Program-made: the position numbers and the translations under genes
The notes under the pieces: generated by a model
Databases searched by the model: none
What the model was told of the DNA's origin: nothing
The model's input: the letters and a program-made list of their open reading frames with translations, nothing else
Origin: Actinoplanes flavus
GTDB taxonomy: Bacteria; Actinomycetota; Actinomycetes; Mycobacteriales; Micromonosporaceae
DNA length: 64,000 nucleotides
Direction: 5' to 3'
Assembly: GCF_017592555.1 (NCBI RefSeq)
Contig: NZ_JAGFNS010000038.1
Coordinates: forward strand, 1-64,000
Part shown: piece after piece, positions 34,157-42,810 of the stretch
Position numbering within the stretch: the stretch's first letter is position 1
Layout of the letters: each line of letters starts with the position of its first letter

Positions 34157-34851
34157 CTCCGGACCCGGAACCGGCGGCAGTTCAGCCGCCAGGTGGCCGC
34201 CTCGCCGCGCAGCACCCCGGATCCGGCCACGACCGTCGCCCACCGGTCGTCGTGCAGGTAGCCGAACACCTTCCAGTCGCGCTGGGTGGCCGTCTCCCAC
34301 TGGAAGATCTCCCGCTCGCCGCGGGGTGGTTCGGCCGCGTCCCGGAACGGCTTCTGCAGCAGCCGTTGCGCCTGCTCGGGCAGATGGCCGAGGAAGTCGC
34401 GCAGCTCCTGGGGCAGCCGGTCGAGCGCCGGGGAGCCGGGCATCCGCTCCACCGCCGCGCCCCCGCCGCCGGGCCGGCTGCCGGAGGTCTCCTCGACCGT
34501 CTTCAGGAGGGCGGTCTCCGGGTTCAGCGGGATCAGCTCGGTGAACTCGTGGGCCCGCCCGTTCGGGGTGGCCCTCACCAGCGCCCGGTCGCCCAGCAGC
34601 ATGGCGGTGACCAGGCCGTCGTCGACCCGGGCCCAGCGTTCCAGCGGCTGACCGGCCCGCCGGGCGAGCACACCGCGGACCTCCGGGTTCAGCCGGTTCC
34701 ACGCCTCGTCGGGGTCGACCGCCGGAAAGAACTCGATCGCGCCCGGCCGGTGCACCGGCACCGGCCGCCCGGCGCCGCCCCGGGCCAGAGCCCGCTCCCG
34801 GTCGGCGGCGCCGCGCCGATCCTCCCTGAACCGTTCCCGCTCGTCAGACAC
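34153..34851 (-). CDS. Hypothetical protein coupled to the J-domain gene
   Basis: A 232-residue soluble protein with a very charged N-terminus (about 1-30), a central region (FFPAVDPDEAWNRLNPEVRGVLARRAGQPLERWARV...MLLGDRALVRATPNG) and a C-terminal beta-rich part (EIFQWETATQRDWKVFGYLHDDRWATVVAGSG). No family recognised. GTG 34851 lies six bases after a TAGCGT -10 box. Coupling with the J-domain gene suggests it could be a client or adaptor, but this is only inference. Confidence 0.75.
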   Translation of the reverse strand: MSDERERFREDRRGAADRERALARGGAGRPVPVHRPGAIEFFPAVDPDEAWNRLNPEVRGVLARRAGQPLERWARVDDGLVTAMLLGDRALVRATPNGRAHEFTELIPLNPETALLKTVEETSGSRPGGGGAAVERMPGSPALDRLPQELRDFLGHLPEQAQRLLQKPFRDAAEPPRGEREIFQWETATQRDWKVFGYLHDDRWATVVAGSGVLRGEAATWRLNCRRFRVRR

Positions 34852-34863
34852 GGTCCCACGCTA
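34852..34863 (-). promoter_or_regulatory. -10 box for leaderless 34851 gene
   Basis: Minus strand TAGCGT (34858-34863), six bases, GTG 34851. Confidence 0.55.
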
Positions 34864-34961
34864 TCGACGGATGTTCTGTCCGTCAGTACCCGATCAAGCG
34901 ATGTGCACTCAGGACATCGTCCACTCCGATGACCCACAACGGACAGTTTCGGCACTCGGAC

Positions 34962-34985
34962 GTGGTCTGACCCTGTTCAGACCAC
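34962..34985. promoter_or_regulatory. Perfect inverted repeat upstream of 35026 gene
   Basis: GTGGTCTGA, six-base spacer, TCAGACCAC: a 9-6-9 dyad ending 40 bases before ATG 35026. It may be an operator or form an RNA hairpin in the leader. Confidence 0.5.
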
Positions 34986-35025
34986 TCTGTTCCTGCCAGG
35001 CTGGCGACCGAGCAAGGGGGATGCA

Positions 35026-35661
35026 ATGCCTGGTTTCCGGGAGATCCAGCAGCAGGAGGCGGAGCAGATCGCCGCCGGCTGGAAGTCGATGGTCGGAATG
35101 ATCGAGCATCTGAGCGCGGGCCGGCCGGTCCAGCCGGTGCAACCGACGATCATGTGCCGGCCGGGTGAGGAACAGTACGGCACGCTGCCCGTGGACGTGA
35201 GCGTCTACTGTGGCGCCGACTATTCGTATGCCGGCGGCACCTTCGCCTCCGGTGGCCTGCTGTTCACCGCGGCCGCGCTGGCCGCCGGCGCCGCCTACCA
35301 CGCGAATCAGCGGCGCAAGGCCGAGGAGGCGTCCCGCCCGCAGTGGCGTCCGTGGGGCCGGTTCCCGGCGATCATCACCAACCGGCGGGTGCTGTTGATG
35401 ATCGAGCAGTGGTCCAGTTACGAGCTCGAGCACCTGCTGATGATCGAGCCGAGCCCGATGCAGTACTCGGTGGCCCTGCACTTCGAGGGTTCCTACCCGA
35501 TCATGCTGCGCGGCCCGTGGGTGCCGTGGGCGACGGTCACCCTGTGCGGGGCGATGTTCGGCAAGCCGTGGCCGCCCGGTTTCGTGCCGCCGCCCGAGCT
35601 CCAGGGCATCGGCGGCCCGGCTCCGCAGGCGCCCCGGCAGGAGCTGCCGCCCGGGCCTTAG
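35026..35661 (+). CDS. Hypothetical protein with one membrane segment
   Basis: A 211-residue protein. Residues 1-60 are helical; one hydrophobic stretch lies near 75-92 (ASGGLLFTAAALAAGAAYH). The following part (FPAIITNRRVLLMIEQWSSYELEHLLMIEPSPMQYSVALHFEGSYPIMLRGPWVPWATVTLCGAMFG) resembles PH-like beta domains, and the tail is Pro-rich. AAGGGGG precedes ATG 35026. Divergent from the J-domain operon. No function known. Confidence 0.72.
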   Translation: MPGFREIQQQEAEQIAAGWKSMVGMIEHLSAGRPVQPVQPTIMCRPGEEQYGTLPVDVSVYCGADYSYAGGTFASGGLLFTAAALAAGAAYHANQRRKAEEASRPQWRPWGRFPAIITNRRVLLMIEQWSSYELEHLLMIEPSPMQYSVALHFEGSYPIMLRGPWVPWATVTLCGAMFGKPWPPGFVPPPELQGIGGPAPQAPRQELPPGP

Positions 35662-35690
35662 GCCAGACCCGTTCCCGGTCGCCGTGATGG

Positions 35691-36125
35691 TCAGTTGGGG
35701 GTGAAGAGACCCTGGAGTCCCACCATGATCGCGATGATGCCGAAGACGGCGACCAGCAGCGCCGGCCCGGCCGGGTCGGCCGGCGCGACCGCGACCGGCG
35801 CCGGCTCGGCTGACGGGGAGGGTGCGGCCGGGGTGGTCACCGGCGCGGCCGGAACCAGGGGCTTGCGGCCGGTCAGGCGCTCCCAGGTCAGCAGGACGCC
35901 GACCGCGATCCCGACCACCTCGAAGTGGAACAGGTGCGGGCCGGAGATGAGGTGCACGATGAGGAAGTAGCCGCCGGCGACCAGGGCGGCGATCCCGGCC
36001 AGCCAGCGCCACGGGGCGATCCGCGCGGTGACCCTGGCGACGACCGGGAAGCGGCCGAGCAGGGGAATGGCGAGCAGCAGCCCGCCGACGATGTTCGCGA
36101 TGTCGAGCAGCAGGGCCATCAGCAT
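35691..36125 (-). CDS. Hypothetical four-helix membrane protein
   Basis: A 144-residue membrane protein. Helices lie near 5-22, 40-60, 68-80 and 122-142, with an Ala/Pro-rich loop (PAAPVTTPAAPSPSAEPAP) before the last. ATG 36125 comes six bases after a TAAGCT -10 box, so leaderless. A CebR-like palindrome lies 14 bases upstream of the start, shared with the divergent gene. No family recognised. Confidence 0.7.
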   Translation of the reverse strand: MLMALLLDIANIVGGLLLAIPLLGRFPVVARVTARIAPWRWLAGIAALVAGGYFLIVHLISGPHLFHFEVVGIAVGVLLTWERLTGRKPLVPAAPVTTPAAPSPSAEPAPVAVAPADPAGPALLVAVFGIIAIMVGLQGLFTPN

Positions 36126-36137
36126 GGCGGCAGCTTA
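36126..36137 (-). promoter_or_regulatory. -10 box for leaderless 36125 gene
   Basis: Minus strand TAAGCT (36132-36137), six bases, ATG 36125. Confidence 0.5.
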
Positions 36138-36139
36138 TC

Positions 36140-36153
36140 TTGGAGCGCTCCCA
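36140..36153. promoter_or_regulatory. CebR-like LacI-family operator
   Basis: TTGGAGCGCTCCCA differs by one base from the known Streptomyces CebR box TGGGAGCGCTCCCA; the inner GGAGCGCTCC is perfect. It lies between two divergent leaderless genes and just upstream of the -35 of the 36207 gene. Confidence 0.6.
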
Positions 36154-36170
36154 AACGCACCGCGAGCCCA

Positions 36171-36206
36171 TTGACTGTATAGATCCACGGCTATACGTTT
36201 CGGGGT
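36171..36206 (+). promoter_or_regulatory. Promoter of leaderless 36207 gene
   Basis: TTGACT (36171-36176), 17-base spacer, TACGTT (36194-36199), seven bases, GTG 36207. Confidence 0.65.
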
Positions 36207-37451
36207 GTGCCCCTGCGGCGACGCACCCTGCTGGGAGCCGCCTCCCCGCTGCTTCTGTTCGATGCCCACCCATCCCCACGCCCCCGCTGGACCCACACCT
36301 GGACCGCCGCTCCACAGCTCACCGAACCGTACGACCTGCCGCCGGAGCCGTTTGCCGGCGACCACGCCATGCTGGTGAACACCACCCTGCGCCAGACCGT
36401 GCGCCTGTCCCTGGGCGGGCGGCGGCTGCGGGTCCGGTTCTCCAACGCGTTCGGCACGACCGACCTGCCGATCACCGCGGCCGCCGTGGCTCTGCCGCTG
36501 GACGGCCGGGCCGGCGCGCCGGGCATCCAGCCGGGCAGCTCGCGGCGGCTGACGTTCGGCGGCCGGGCCGACGTGACCGTTCCGCCGGGCGCGCAGATGA
36601 TCTCCGACCCGGTCGATCTGCCGGTCGTCGCGGCGCAGAACCTGACGGTCACCGTCCATCTGCGCGACGGGCAGGACGGGTCGGCGCTCACCTCGCATCC
36701 GTGCTCGCGTACCACCTCCTGGCTGATCGAGGGGGACCGGCTCGCGGACCCGGAGTTGCCGGGGGCCGTGCCGGTCAACCACTGGTACCTGCTCAGCGCG
36801 GTCGAGGTCACCGCGACCGGCGCGGCCGGGCTGGTGGTGCTCGGCGACGCGCTGACCGACGGCCGCGGCGCCACCCTCAACGGCAACGACCGCTGGCCCG
36901 ACCAGTTGCTCATCCGGCTGCGCCGCCCCGGCCTCGCGGTGCTCAACCAGGCGGCCCGCGGCAACCGGGTGCTGTGCGACGGACTCGGCCCGAACGCCCT
37001 GGCCCGGCTGGACCGCGACGTGCTGACGGTCAGCGGCGCGCGCTGGCTGCTCGTCTTCGAGGGCGTCAACGACCTGGGCATGACGGCCGCCACCGAGGTG
37101 GCGCAACGCCGCGTCGTGGCCGGGCTGATCGGCGCCTACCAGCAGATCGCGCTGCGCGCGCAGGCGTGCGGTCTGCGGATCTTCGGCGCCACGCTCACGC
37201 CGTTCGGCGGCAACATCTACGACGACAAAGCAGGTGTACGGGAGTCCGCCCGCCAACAGGTGAACGCCGCGATCCGGGCCGGCCTGTTCGACGGCTGGGT
37301 CGACTTCGACGCGGCGGTACGCGATCCGGTCGCGCCCTGGCGGCTGCTCCCGATCTACGACGCCGGCGACCACCTGCATCTGAACCCGCGCGGGTACGCC
37401 GCCCTGGCCGCCGCCGTGCCTAGCCGGCTCCTCGAAGCAGCGGCCGGGTGA
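36207..37451 (+). CDS. Exported SGNH-hydrolase-fold protein lacking the catalytic serine
   Basis: A 414-residue protein. A twin-arginine-like leader (RRRTLLGAASPLLL) is followed by a beta domain (about 30-200) and an SGNH domain (about 208-410) like the secreted GDSL esterases of actinobacteria. Block I reads VVLGDALTDGRGAT where relatives have GDS: Ala215 (codon GCG, 36849-36851) replaces the nucleophile. Block III EGVNDLG and the Asp388-x-x-His391 pair (DHLHLNPRG) are kept. It should not work as a normal serine esterase; it may bind a ligand, or one base has changed (TCG to GCG). Its 3' end overlaps the convergent MFS gene by 32 bp. Confidence 0.82.
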   Translation: MPLRRRTLLGAASPLLLFDAHPSPRPRWTHTWTAAPQLTEPYDLPPEPFAGDHAMLVNTTLRQTVRLSLGGRRLRVRFSNAFGTTDLPITAAAVALPLDGRAGAPGIQPGSSRRLTFGGRADVTVPPGAQMISDPVDLPVVAAQNLTVTVHLRDGQDGSALTSHPCSRTTSWLIEGDRLADPELPGAVPVNHWYLLSAVEVTATGAAGLVVLGDALTDGRGATLNGNDRWPDQLLIRLRRPGLAVLNQAARGNRVLCDGLGPNALARLDRDVLTVSGARWLLVFEGVNDLGMTAATEVAQRRVVAGLIGAYQQIALRAQACGLRIFGATLTPFGGNIYDDKAGVRESARQQVNAAIRAGLFDGWVDFDAAVRDPVAPWRLLPIYDAGDHLHLNPRGYAALAAAVPSRLLEAAAG

Positions 37452-38607
37452 GCCGGGTCGCGACCAGGGCCACCACGCAGAGCGCGGCCAGACTCAGGAA
37501 CCCGGCCCGGAACGAGCCGGTGGCGTCCTTGACCGCGCCCAGCGCGTACACGAAGGCGAAGCTGCCCAGGTTGGCGCAGAAGTTGCCGAAGCCGCTGATC
37601 AGCCCGGCGCTGCGGGACCCGAGCACCTGTAGCGGGAGGGCGAACAGCGGCCCGAAGTAGACCTGGATGGCCATCGAGATCAGCGCCACCACGCCGAGCA
37701 CCCCGAGCATGCCGGGCACGTAGGTGAGCAGCGTCAGGCCCGCGGTCAGGACGGCCAGCGAACCGCCGATCACCAGCAGCGGCCGGTTGATCCGGTCGGA
37801 CAGGTAGCCGCCCAGGTAATTGACCGGCGCGCTGATCGCCGAGGCCAGCGCCGCGACCAGCCCCGCGGTGGCCAGCGGCTGCCCGCGGTCGACCACCAGA
37901 TAGGTGGGCAGCCAGAACGTGAAGCCCTGCGCCACGGCCAGCCGGGTGAACTGGATGACCCCGGTGAGCTGGACGATCCGCTGCCGGATCAGCCCCGGCA
38001 GCTCGGCGAACCGGACCGGGTCACCGGGCTCCCGGCGCGGCGCCGCCCCGGCCAGGAACCGGTACAGCAGCAGGGCCAGCAGCCCGAACCCGGAGAACAG
38101 CAGGAACAGCGGCCGCCACCCGAGTGGACCGACCAGCAGCGGCCCGACCGCGCTGAGCAGCACGTTCGAGGAGAAGCCGCCGACCACGTACAGGCCCATC
38201 GCGGTGGCCCGGCGGCCCGGCGGGAACAGCTGGGTCATCAGCAGCATGCCGGGCGTGAAGACCAGGGCGCGGAAGAAGCCGGCCAGCGCCTGATCGATCA
38301 ACAGCAGAGGGTACGCGTCGAGCACCGCGAACAGGGCCGACAGGACGTTCAGGCCGAGCAGCCCGGCGAGGAACAGCCGGCGCGGGGTGAACCGGTCGGC
38401 CAGGTATCCGGACGGCACCTGCATCAGGGCGTAGGTGAGGTTGCTCGCGGCGGCCAGCGTGCCCGCCTCGGTGAAGCTCAGATCCAGGTCGGTACGGATC
38501 AGCGGCAGGAACAGCCCGATCCCGCCGAAGATCAGCCCGATCGTGCTCTGGCAGACGACCAGCAGCGTGATGAGCGGACGGCGCCGGGCGGTGTCGGTGA
38601 TCGTCAC
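37420..38607 (-). CDS. MFS transporter
   Basis: A 395-residue membrane protein with about twelve helices. Motif A is visible (GYLADRFTPRRLFL), with a second copy in the other half (GGYLSDRINRPLLV). The pattern resembles nitrate/oxalate/sugar-phosphate-type MFS proteins; the substrate is unknown. GTG 38607 stands six bases after a TACGAT -10 box. A much longer frame upstream runs antisense through the acetyltransferase gene and is ignored. Confidence 0.87.
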   Translation of the reverse strand: MTITDTARRRPLITLLVVCQSTIGLIFGGIGLFLPLIRTDLDLSFTEAGTLAAASNLTYALMQVPSGYLADRFTPRRLFLAGLLGLNVLSALFAVLDAYPLLLIDQALAGFFRALVFTPGMLLMTQLFPPGRRATAMGLYVVGGFSSNVLLSAVGPLLVGPLGWRPLFLLFSGFGLLALLLYRFLAGAAPRREPGDPVRFAELPGLIRQRIVQLTGVIQFTRLAVAQGFTFWLPTYLVVDRGQPLATAGLVAALASAISAPVNYLGGYLSDRINRPLLVIGGSLAVLTAGLTLLTYVPGMLGVLGVVALISMAIQVYFGPLFALPLQVLGSRSAGLISGFGNFCANLGSFAFVYALGAVKDATGSFRAGFLSLAALCVVALVATRLTRPLLRGAG

Positions 38608-38637
38608 CCGCGGATCGTAAGCGGCTAACGTGTCGGC
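38608..38637. promoter_or_regulatory. Compact divergent promoter pair
   Basis: The 30 bp between MFS and acetyltransferase genes hold two -10 boxes: TACGAT on the minus strand (38614-38619; six bases to GTG 38607) and TAACGT on the plus strand (38626-38631; six bases to ATG 38638). Each -35 must lie in the other gene's coding region. Confidence 0.55.
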
Positions 38638-39495
38638 ATGCCTGACAGCATCGACGTACCCGGTTACCTGGCCCGGCTGGGCCTGTCCGAGCTGGCCGGT
38701 CACGAGCCGGGTGCTGCGGCGCTCGGCGCCCTGCACCGGGCGCACGCCGAGCGGGTGCCCTACGAGTGCCTGGAGATCCACATCGGGCGGTCCACCACGG
38801 TCTGCCCGGCCGAGTCGGCGGCCCGGATCGTGGCCGGTCGCGGCGGCTACTGCTTCCACCTCAACGGGGCCTTCTCGGCGCTGCTGCGGGAGCTCGGCTA
38901 CCGGGTCACCCGGCATGTCGGCGGGGTTCAGGGCGACGCGACACGGCCTGCCGGGGCATCCGGTGACCACCTGGTGCTCACCGTCTCCGGCCTGCCGTCG
39001 GACACCTGCCCGGACGGTGTCTGGCTGGTCGACCTGGGCATGGGCGACGGCCTGCACGGCCCGCTTCCGCTGATCGCGGGCGAGCACGCGGACGGCCCGT
39101 TCCGGTACGCGCTGCGCCCGTCCGAGGCGGAGCCGGGCGGATGGCGGTTCGACCACGATCCGCGCGGCAGTTTCCTGGGCATGGACTTCCGCGCGGAACC
39201 GGCCCGGATGTCGGAGTTCCGGGCGAAGCACGAGGAGCTGTCGACCTCGCCGGATTCCGGTTTCGTCCGTACCCCGGCGGTCTGCCGGCGCGACGCCACC
39301 GGCTTCGACGTGCTGCGCGCCCGCACCCTGACCCGCACCGAGGCCGAGCCGGTCCACACGACGCTGGCCACCGAGGACGACTACTTCGGCGCGCTGGACG
39401 AGGTGTTCGGCATCACCCTGCCCGCCGCGGACCGGGCGATCCTGTGGGCCTCGGTCACCCGGGCCCACGAGGCCTGGCTGGAGTCACGGGCGTAA
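38638..39495 (+). CDS. nat: Arylamine N-acetyltransferase
   Basis: A 285-residue enzyme that moves an acetyl group from acetyl-CoA to arylamines or hydrazines. The Cys-His-Asp triad is visible: Cys72 (RGGYCFHLN), His111 (GDHLVL) and Asp132 (WLVDLGMGDG). The N-terminal region YLARLGLSE and the VPYECLEIHIGR motif fit the family, as does the length. It could instead serve as an amide synthase in a pathway, but no such cluster is here. Leaderless start at ATG 38638; its stop overlaps the convergent HxlR gene by 12 bp. Confidence 0.92.
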   Translation: MPDSIDVPGYLARLGLSELAGHEPGAAALGALHRAHAERVPYECLEIHIGRSTTVCPAESAARIVAGRGGYCFHLNGAFSALLRELGYRVTRHVGGVQGDATRPAGASGDHLVLTVSGLPSDTCPDGVWLVDLGMGDGLHGPLPLIAGEHADGPFRYALRPSEAEPGGWRFDHDPRGSFLGMDFRAEPARMSEFRAKHEELSTSPDSGFVRTPAVCRRDATGFDVLRARTLTRTEAEPVHTTLATEDDYFGALDEVFGITLPAADRAILWASVTRAHEAWLESRA

Positions 39496-39960
39496 CCGGG
39501 CGCCCGGCCCCGGGCGGGCCTGGATCTCGCGGTGGTCGGTGAGGTGGTGGCCGGCCGCGCAGTGCGCCTCCAGGTGCAGGTCGGCGCCGCAGTCGCGGTG
39601 GACGTAGCGGATCGGCGGGCCCTCCGGGTCGGCCAGGTAGCGGTTGCCCCACTCGGCGAGGGCGATCAGCACCGGGTAGAGGTCGAGCCCCTTGGGAGTG
39701 AGCCGGTACTCGTGCCGGACCCGGGCGCCCGGCTCCTGGTAGGGCTCGCGCCGGAGCACGCCGTTCTCCACCAGGCCGGCCAGCCGGTTGGTGAGCACCT
39801 GGCGGGGGATGCCGGTGCGGGTGCGCATGTCCTCGAACCGGCGCACCCCGGTGAAGATCTCGCGCAGCACCACGAGGGTCCACTTCTCGCCGAGCACACC
39901 CATCGCCCGCTCGATGGTGCAGTTGTCGAACGACCAGTCGAGCGGGGAGGGCGCAGTCAT
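39484..39960 (-). CDS. HxlR family regulator
   Basis: A 158-residue winged-helix regulator (NCTIERAMGVLGEKWTLVVLREIFTGVRRFEDMRTRTGIPRQVLTNRLAGLVENGVLRREPYQEPGARVRHEYRLTPKG). The C-terminal extension has Cys and His residues (HRDCGADLHLEAHCAAGHH) that could bind metal or sense oxidation. It is divergent from a PaaI thioesterase gene, which is its probable target. ATG 39960 is the family start. Confidence 0.9.
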   Translation of the reverse strand: MTAPSPLDWSFDNCTIERAMGVLGEKWTLVVLREIFTGVRRFEDMRTRTGIPRQVLTNRLAGLVENGVLRREPYQEPGARVRHEYRLTPKGLDLYPVLIALAEWGNRYLADPEGPPIRYVHRDCGADLHLEAHCAAGHHLTDHREIQARPGPGARLRP

Positions 39961-39980
39961 GTGAGCCAGGCTAAGTCTCG

Positions 39981-40010
39981 TTGACAGACGCAGCAAGCCT
40001 CTGCAAGCCT
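39981..40010. promoter_or_regulatory. Direct repeats in the HxlR/thioesterase gap
   Basis: GCAAGCCT occurs at 39993-40000 and again at 40003-40010, a 10-bp spacing that places both on one face of DNA. A consensus TTGACA lies at 39981-39986. These may be the HxlR binding site and promoter; no clear -10 was seen. Confidence 0.45.
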
Positions 40011-40016
40011 GCATCC

Positions 40017-40526
40017 ATGACGCAGACCCAGGATGCCACCCGTACCCGTACGTTCGGCTGGACCGACCCGGCGGAGCACGCGCACCTGCTGGGCCGGCGC
40101 AGCGGGCTGGAGATCCTGCGGGCCATGGCCACCGGCGAGCTCCCGCCGCCGCCCGTCATGCACCTCATCGACGGCGAGGGCATGCAGGTCGAGGAGGGCA
40201 GCGTGACCCTCACGCTCCAGCCGCGGGAGTTCCACTACAACCCGCTCGGCAGCGTGCACGGCGGGATCCTGTCGACGCTGCTCGACACCGCGGCCGCCTG
40301 CTCGGTGCACAGCACCCTCCCGGCCGGGGTCGGCTACACCAGCATGGATCTCAACGTGAAGTTCCTGCGCCCGGCCACCATCGCCTCCGGCAAGCTCACC
40401 TGCACCGGGACGGTGCTCCAGCGCGGCCGGCGGACCGCGCTCGCCGAGGCCCGGATCACCGACGCGGCCGGCCGTCTCATCGCCCACGCCACGTCCAGCT
40501 GCATGATCTTCGACCTGCCCGTCTGA
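40017..40526 (+). CDS. PaaI-type hotdog thioesterase
   Basis: A 169-residue thioesterase. The hotdog helix motif NPLGSVHGGILSTLLDTAAACSV holds the catalytic Asn/Gly-type site, followed by TSMDLNVKFLRPA. The family hydrolyses acyl- or phenylacetyl-CoA type esters. It is divergent from and probably regulated by the HxlR gene. The unusual first 60 residues include RRSGLEILRAMATGELPPPPVMHLI, typical of this subfamily. Confidence 0.88.
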   Translation: MTQTQDATRTRTFGWTDPAEHAHLLGRRSGLEILRAMATGELPPPPVMHLIDGEGMQVEEGSVTLTLQPREFHYNPLGSVHGGILSTLLDTAAACSVHSTLPAGVGYTSMDLNVKFLRPATIASGKLTCTGTVLQRGRRTALAEARITDAAGRLIAHATSSCMIFDLPV

Positions 40527-40563
40527 TCTTCGATCTGTCGCCGGTGGCGCCATCGCCGGATCG

Positions 40564-41181
40564 ATGGCGCTCCCGCACGCCGCCTCGGCGGACACCCACC
40601 CCTCGCCGGATCCGCTGGCGTCGCTGCTGGCCGGGAACCGGCGTTTCGCCGCCGGACGCGCCCGGCACCCTCGCCAGAGTCCCGCCCGGGTGCGCGAGGT
40701 CGCCGCCGGGCAGCATCCGTTCGCCGTCATCCTGGGCTGCGCGGACTCCCGGCTCACCCCGGAGATCCTCTTCGACCAGGGGATCGGTGATCTCTTCGAC
40801 AACCGGGTCGCCGGCAACCTGGTCGACGACCTCCTGCTCGGCAGCATCGAGTACGCGGTGGAGGAGTTCGTCCCGCCGGTGATCATGGTGCTCGGGCACG
40901 AGCGCTGCGGGGCGATCTCGGCCACCCTGAACGCGATCCGCACCGGCGCCGAGGTCCCCGGCCACATCGCGGCCATCGTGGACGCGCTGCGCCCGATCGT
41001 CGAGCCCTATGTGGACGACCCGGACGGGGTCGAGAAGGCGGTCCGGGCCAACGTGCGCGCCCAGGCCGAGGCGCTCGTCGAGCAGAGCGGGATCGTCCAC
41101 GAGGCGGTGGAGAGCGGGGCGACGCTGGTGGCCGGCGCCCGCTACGACCTGGACTCCGGGCTGGTGACGCTGGTTCATTAG
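40564..41181 (+). CDS. Beta-carbonic anhydrase
   Basis: A 205-residue enzyme that interconverts CO2 and bicarbonate. Zinc ligands are Cys59 (in GCADSRLTPE, with the Asp61-Arg63 dyad), His112 and Cys115 (GHERCGA). NRVAGN is the other family motif. ATG 40564 lies 38 bp after the thioesterase stop; no ribosome site is strong. The stop overlaps the convergent GH5 remnant by four bases. Confidence 0.93.
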   Translation: MALPHAASADTHPSPDPLASLLAGNRRFAAGRARHPRQSPARVREVAAGQHPFAVILGCADSRLTPEILFDQGIGDLFDNRVAGNLVDDLLLGSIEYAVEEFVPPVIMVLGHERCGAISATLNAIRTGAEVPGHIAAIVDALRPIVEPYVDDPDGVEKAVRANVRAQAEALVEQSGIVHEAVESGATLVAGARYDLDSGLVTLVH

Positions 41182-42754
41182 ACCCGGATGCCGGCGGCCC
41201 AGCCGAGGAGTTCGGTCCGCGCCGCCGTCAGGGTGGCGGCCGGGATCGAGGCCGTGTCGGACGCGTTGACGACGAGCGCCACGTGCACCGAGCCGTCCCC
41301 GTCGAGCAGCAGCCGCCGGGCCGTCGTCGCGCCGGTCTCGCCCGCGACCGCGATCGGGCCGCTCGCCGTCAGGCCGCTCCGGGTGCCCAGGTCGGAGACC
41401 ACCACGGTGCGGGCCGACGGGAACGAGCCGGGCAGGTGCAACTCGGTCGGCGCGCCGAGCGGGGCGGACGGGCCACGCCACACCAGTACGCCGTACTGGC
41501 GGCCCGCCACCAGCCCGGCGATCGTGGGCAGCCGGGACGGGACGGTCAGCCACGCCTGCTGACGGCCGGCGCCCGCGTACCCGTCGCGGGCCAGGTCCTC
41601 GTAGGCGAACGCGATCGTGCTCCCGGCCACGGCACTGGGGAAGAGGCGGTCCAGCACCCGCCGGTCCAAACGGAGTGCTCCGTTCGCGTACACCGAATGG
41701 TCTTCGCCGTTCCAGGCGTCCCCGATGGTCTGGATCTTGTCGGGGTTGCCGTTCATCGCCTCGCTGTGCCGGCCACTGTAGACGTCCCAGTGCCACTGCG
41801 TCGCCGACAGCACCGGCCCGGAGCCGGTCGTGCTGTTCCAGAACGAGGAGCCGGACAGCCGGGAGTCGAGGCCCTGATACATGGCCCGGACCATCCACGG
41901 GGTACGGCCACTGCTGCCCGTTCCGGAGAGCGCGTTGCCGAACTCGGACACGAACGGCGTGGCGCCCAGCGTGGTCGCCCGGTCCCGGATCCGGTTCATG
42001 GCGGCGCTGTACGTCCCGTCGCCGGCCGCGGTCGGGTCCAGCGTCATCCGGCCGCCGTCGTAGTAGTGGCTGTTGAACACGTACCGCGGCCCGAGCGGCG
42101 GGATCGTGGTGAACCCGCCCGCCTCACCGAACTGGGTGTTCCAGAACACCAGCGGCTCGGCGTACAGCGGCCGCGCGGCCCAGCCGGTCTCGTCCATCAC
42201 GGCACGGAACCGCTGGTAGAACGGCATCAGCAGGGTCGCCTCCCAGGTCGCGCCGGACGCGCCGTCGAGTCCGCCGTCGAACGGCTCGTTGAACGGGTCG
42301 ACGCCCAGCACCATCGCCGGGTCCAGGTTGGCGCGGAAGTAGGTGAGAGCGGCCCGCGCCTGCGCCAGGTAGGCGTCCTGCAGCCCGTACCGGTTGTGCC
42401 AGAAATCGTGGGCGGCCGCCCGGACCGCCCCATTGGTGAGCATGTTCTGCCCCCACAGGATGCAGATGCCGCACGACTCGTCCGGATAGGTCCCGGCGTT
42501 GATCACCCACTGCGGGGCGCCGTCACCGGTGTACCAGCTGTCCGGGTCGAACAGGTGCGACGACCAGAGGTCCTGGTGGTAGTCGATCAGCACCCGGATG
42601 CGTACAGCTTGGTGCTGCCGGAGACATTGAAGCCGCGGAGCACGATTTCCCGGCCGTACCCGTCGGTGAACGCCGGGACGGCGGCCGCGGCGGGTTGCGC
42701 CGGAGCCGCCACACCGGCCATGACCAGCAGGAGTGTCACGAAGAAGGCCCGCAT
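41178..42754 (-). pseudogene. Broken endoglycoceramidase-like GH5 gene
   Basis: From ATG 42754 the gene encodes a good signal peptide (MRAFFVTLLLVMAGVAAPAQ) and the beginning of a GH5 domain (FTDGYGREIVLRGFNVSG), but ends at a TGA (42587-42589) after 55 residues. A different frame resumes at once with RVLIDYHQDLWSSHLFD and runs to 41178. In intact relatives about 50-60 residues separate these two motifs, so an internal deletion that also shifted the frame joined them near 42595-42605. The later part still holds acid/base NEPFDGG and nucleophile FVSEFGNAL and a C-terminal beta domain. GTG 42593 could start a 471-residue protein, but it would lack the leader and first barrel strands. Confidence 0.8.
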
Positions 42755-42810
42755 GTATCGACGGTAATCACTTGTTCACAGTTGGCAAACCCCCGCGATA
42801 ACAGCGGCGC

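Noticed and set aside
38638..41181. Possible antibiotic gene cluster because of an arylamine N-acetyltransferase, thioesterase and FAD monooxygenase nearby
   Set aside because: No polyketide or peptide synthetase, carrier protein or tailoring set is present; the genes have separate promoters and differing directions.
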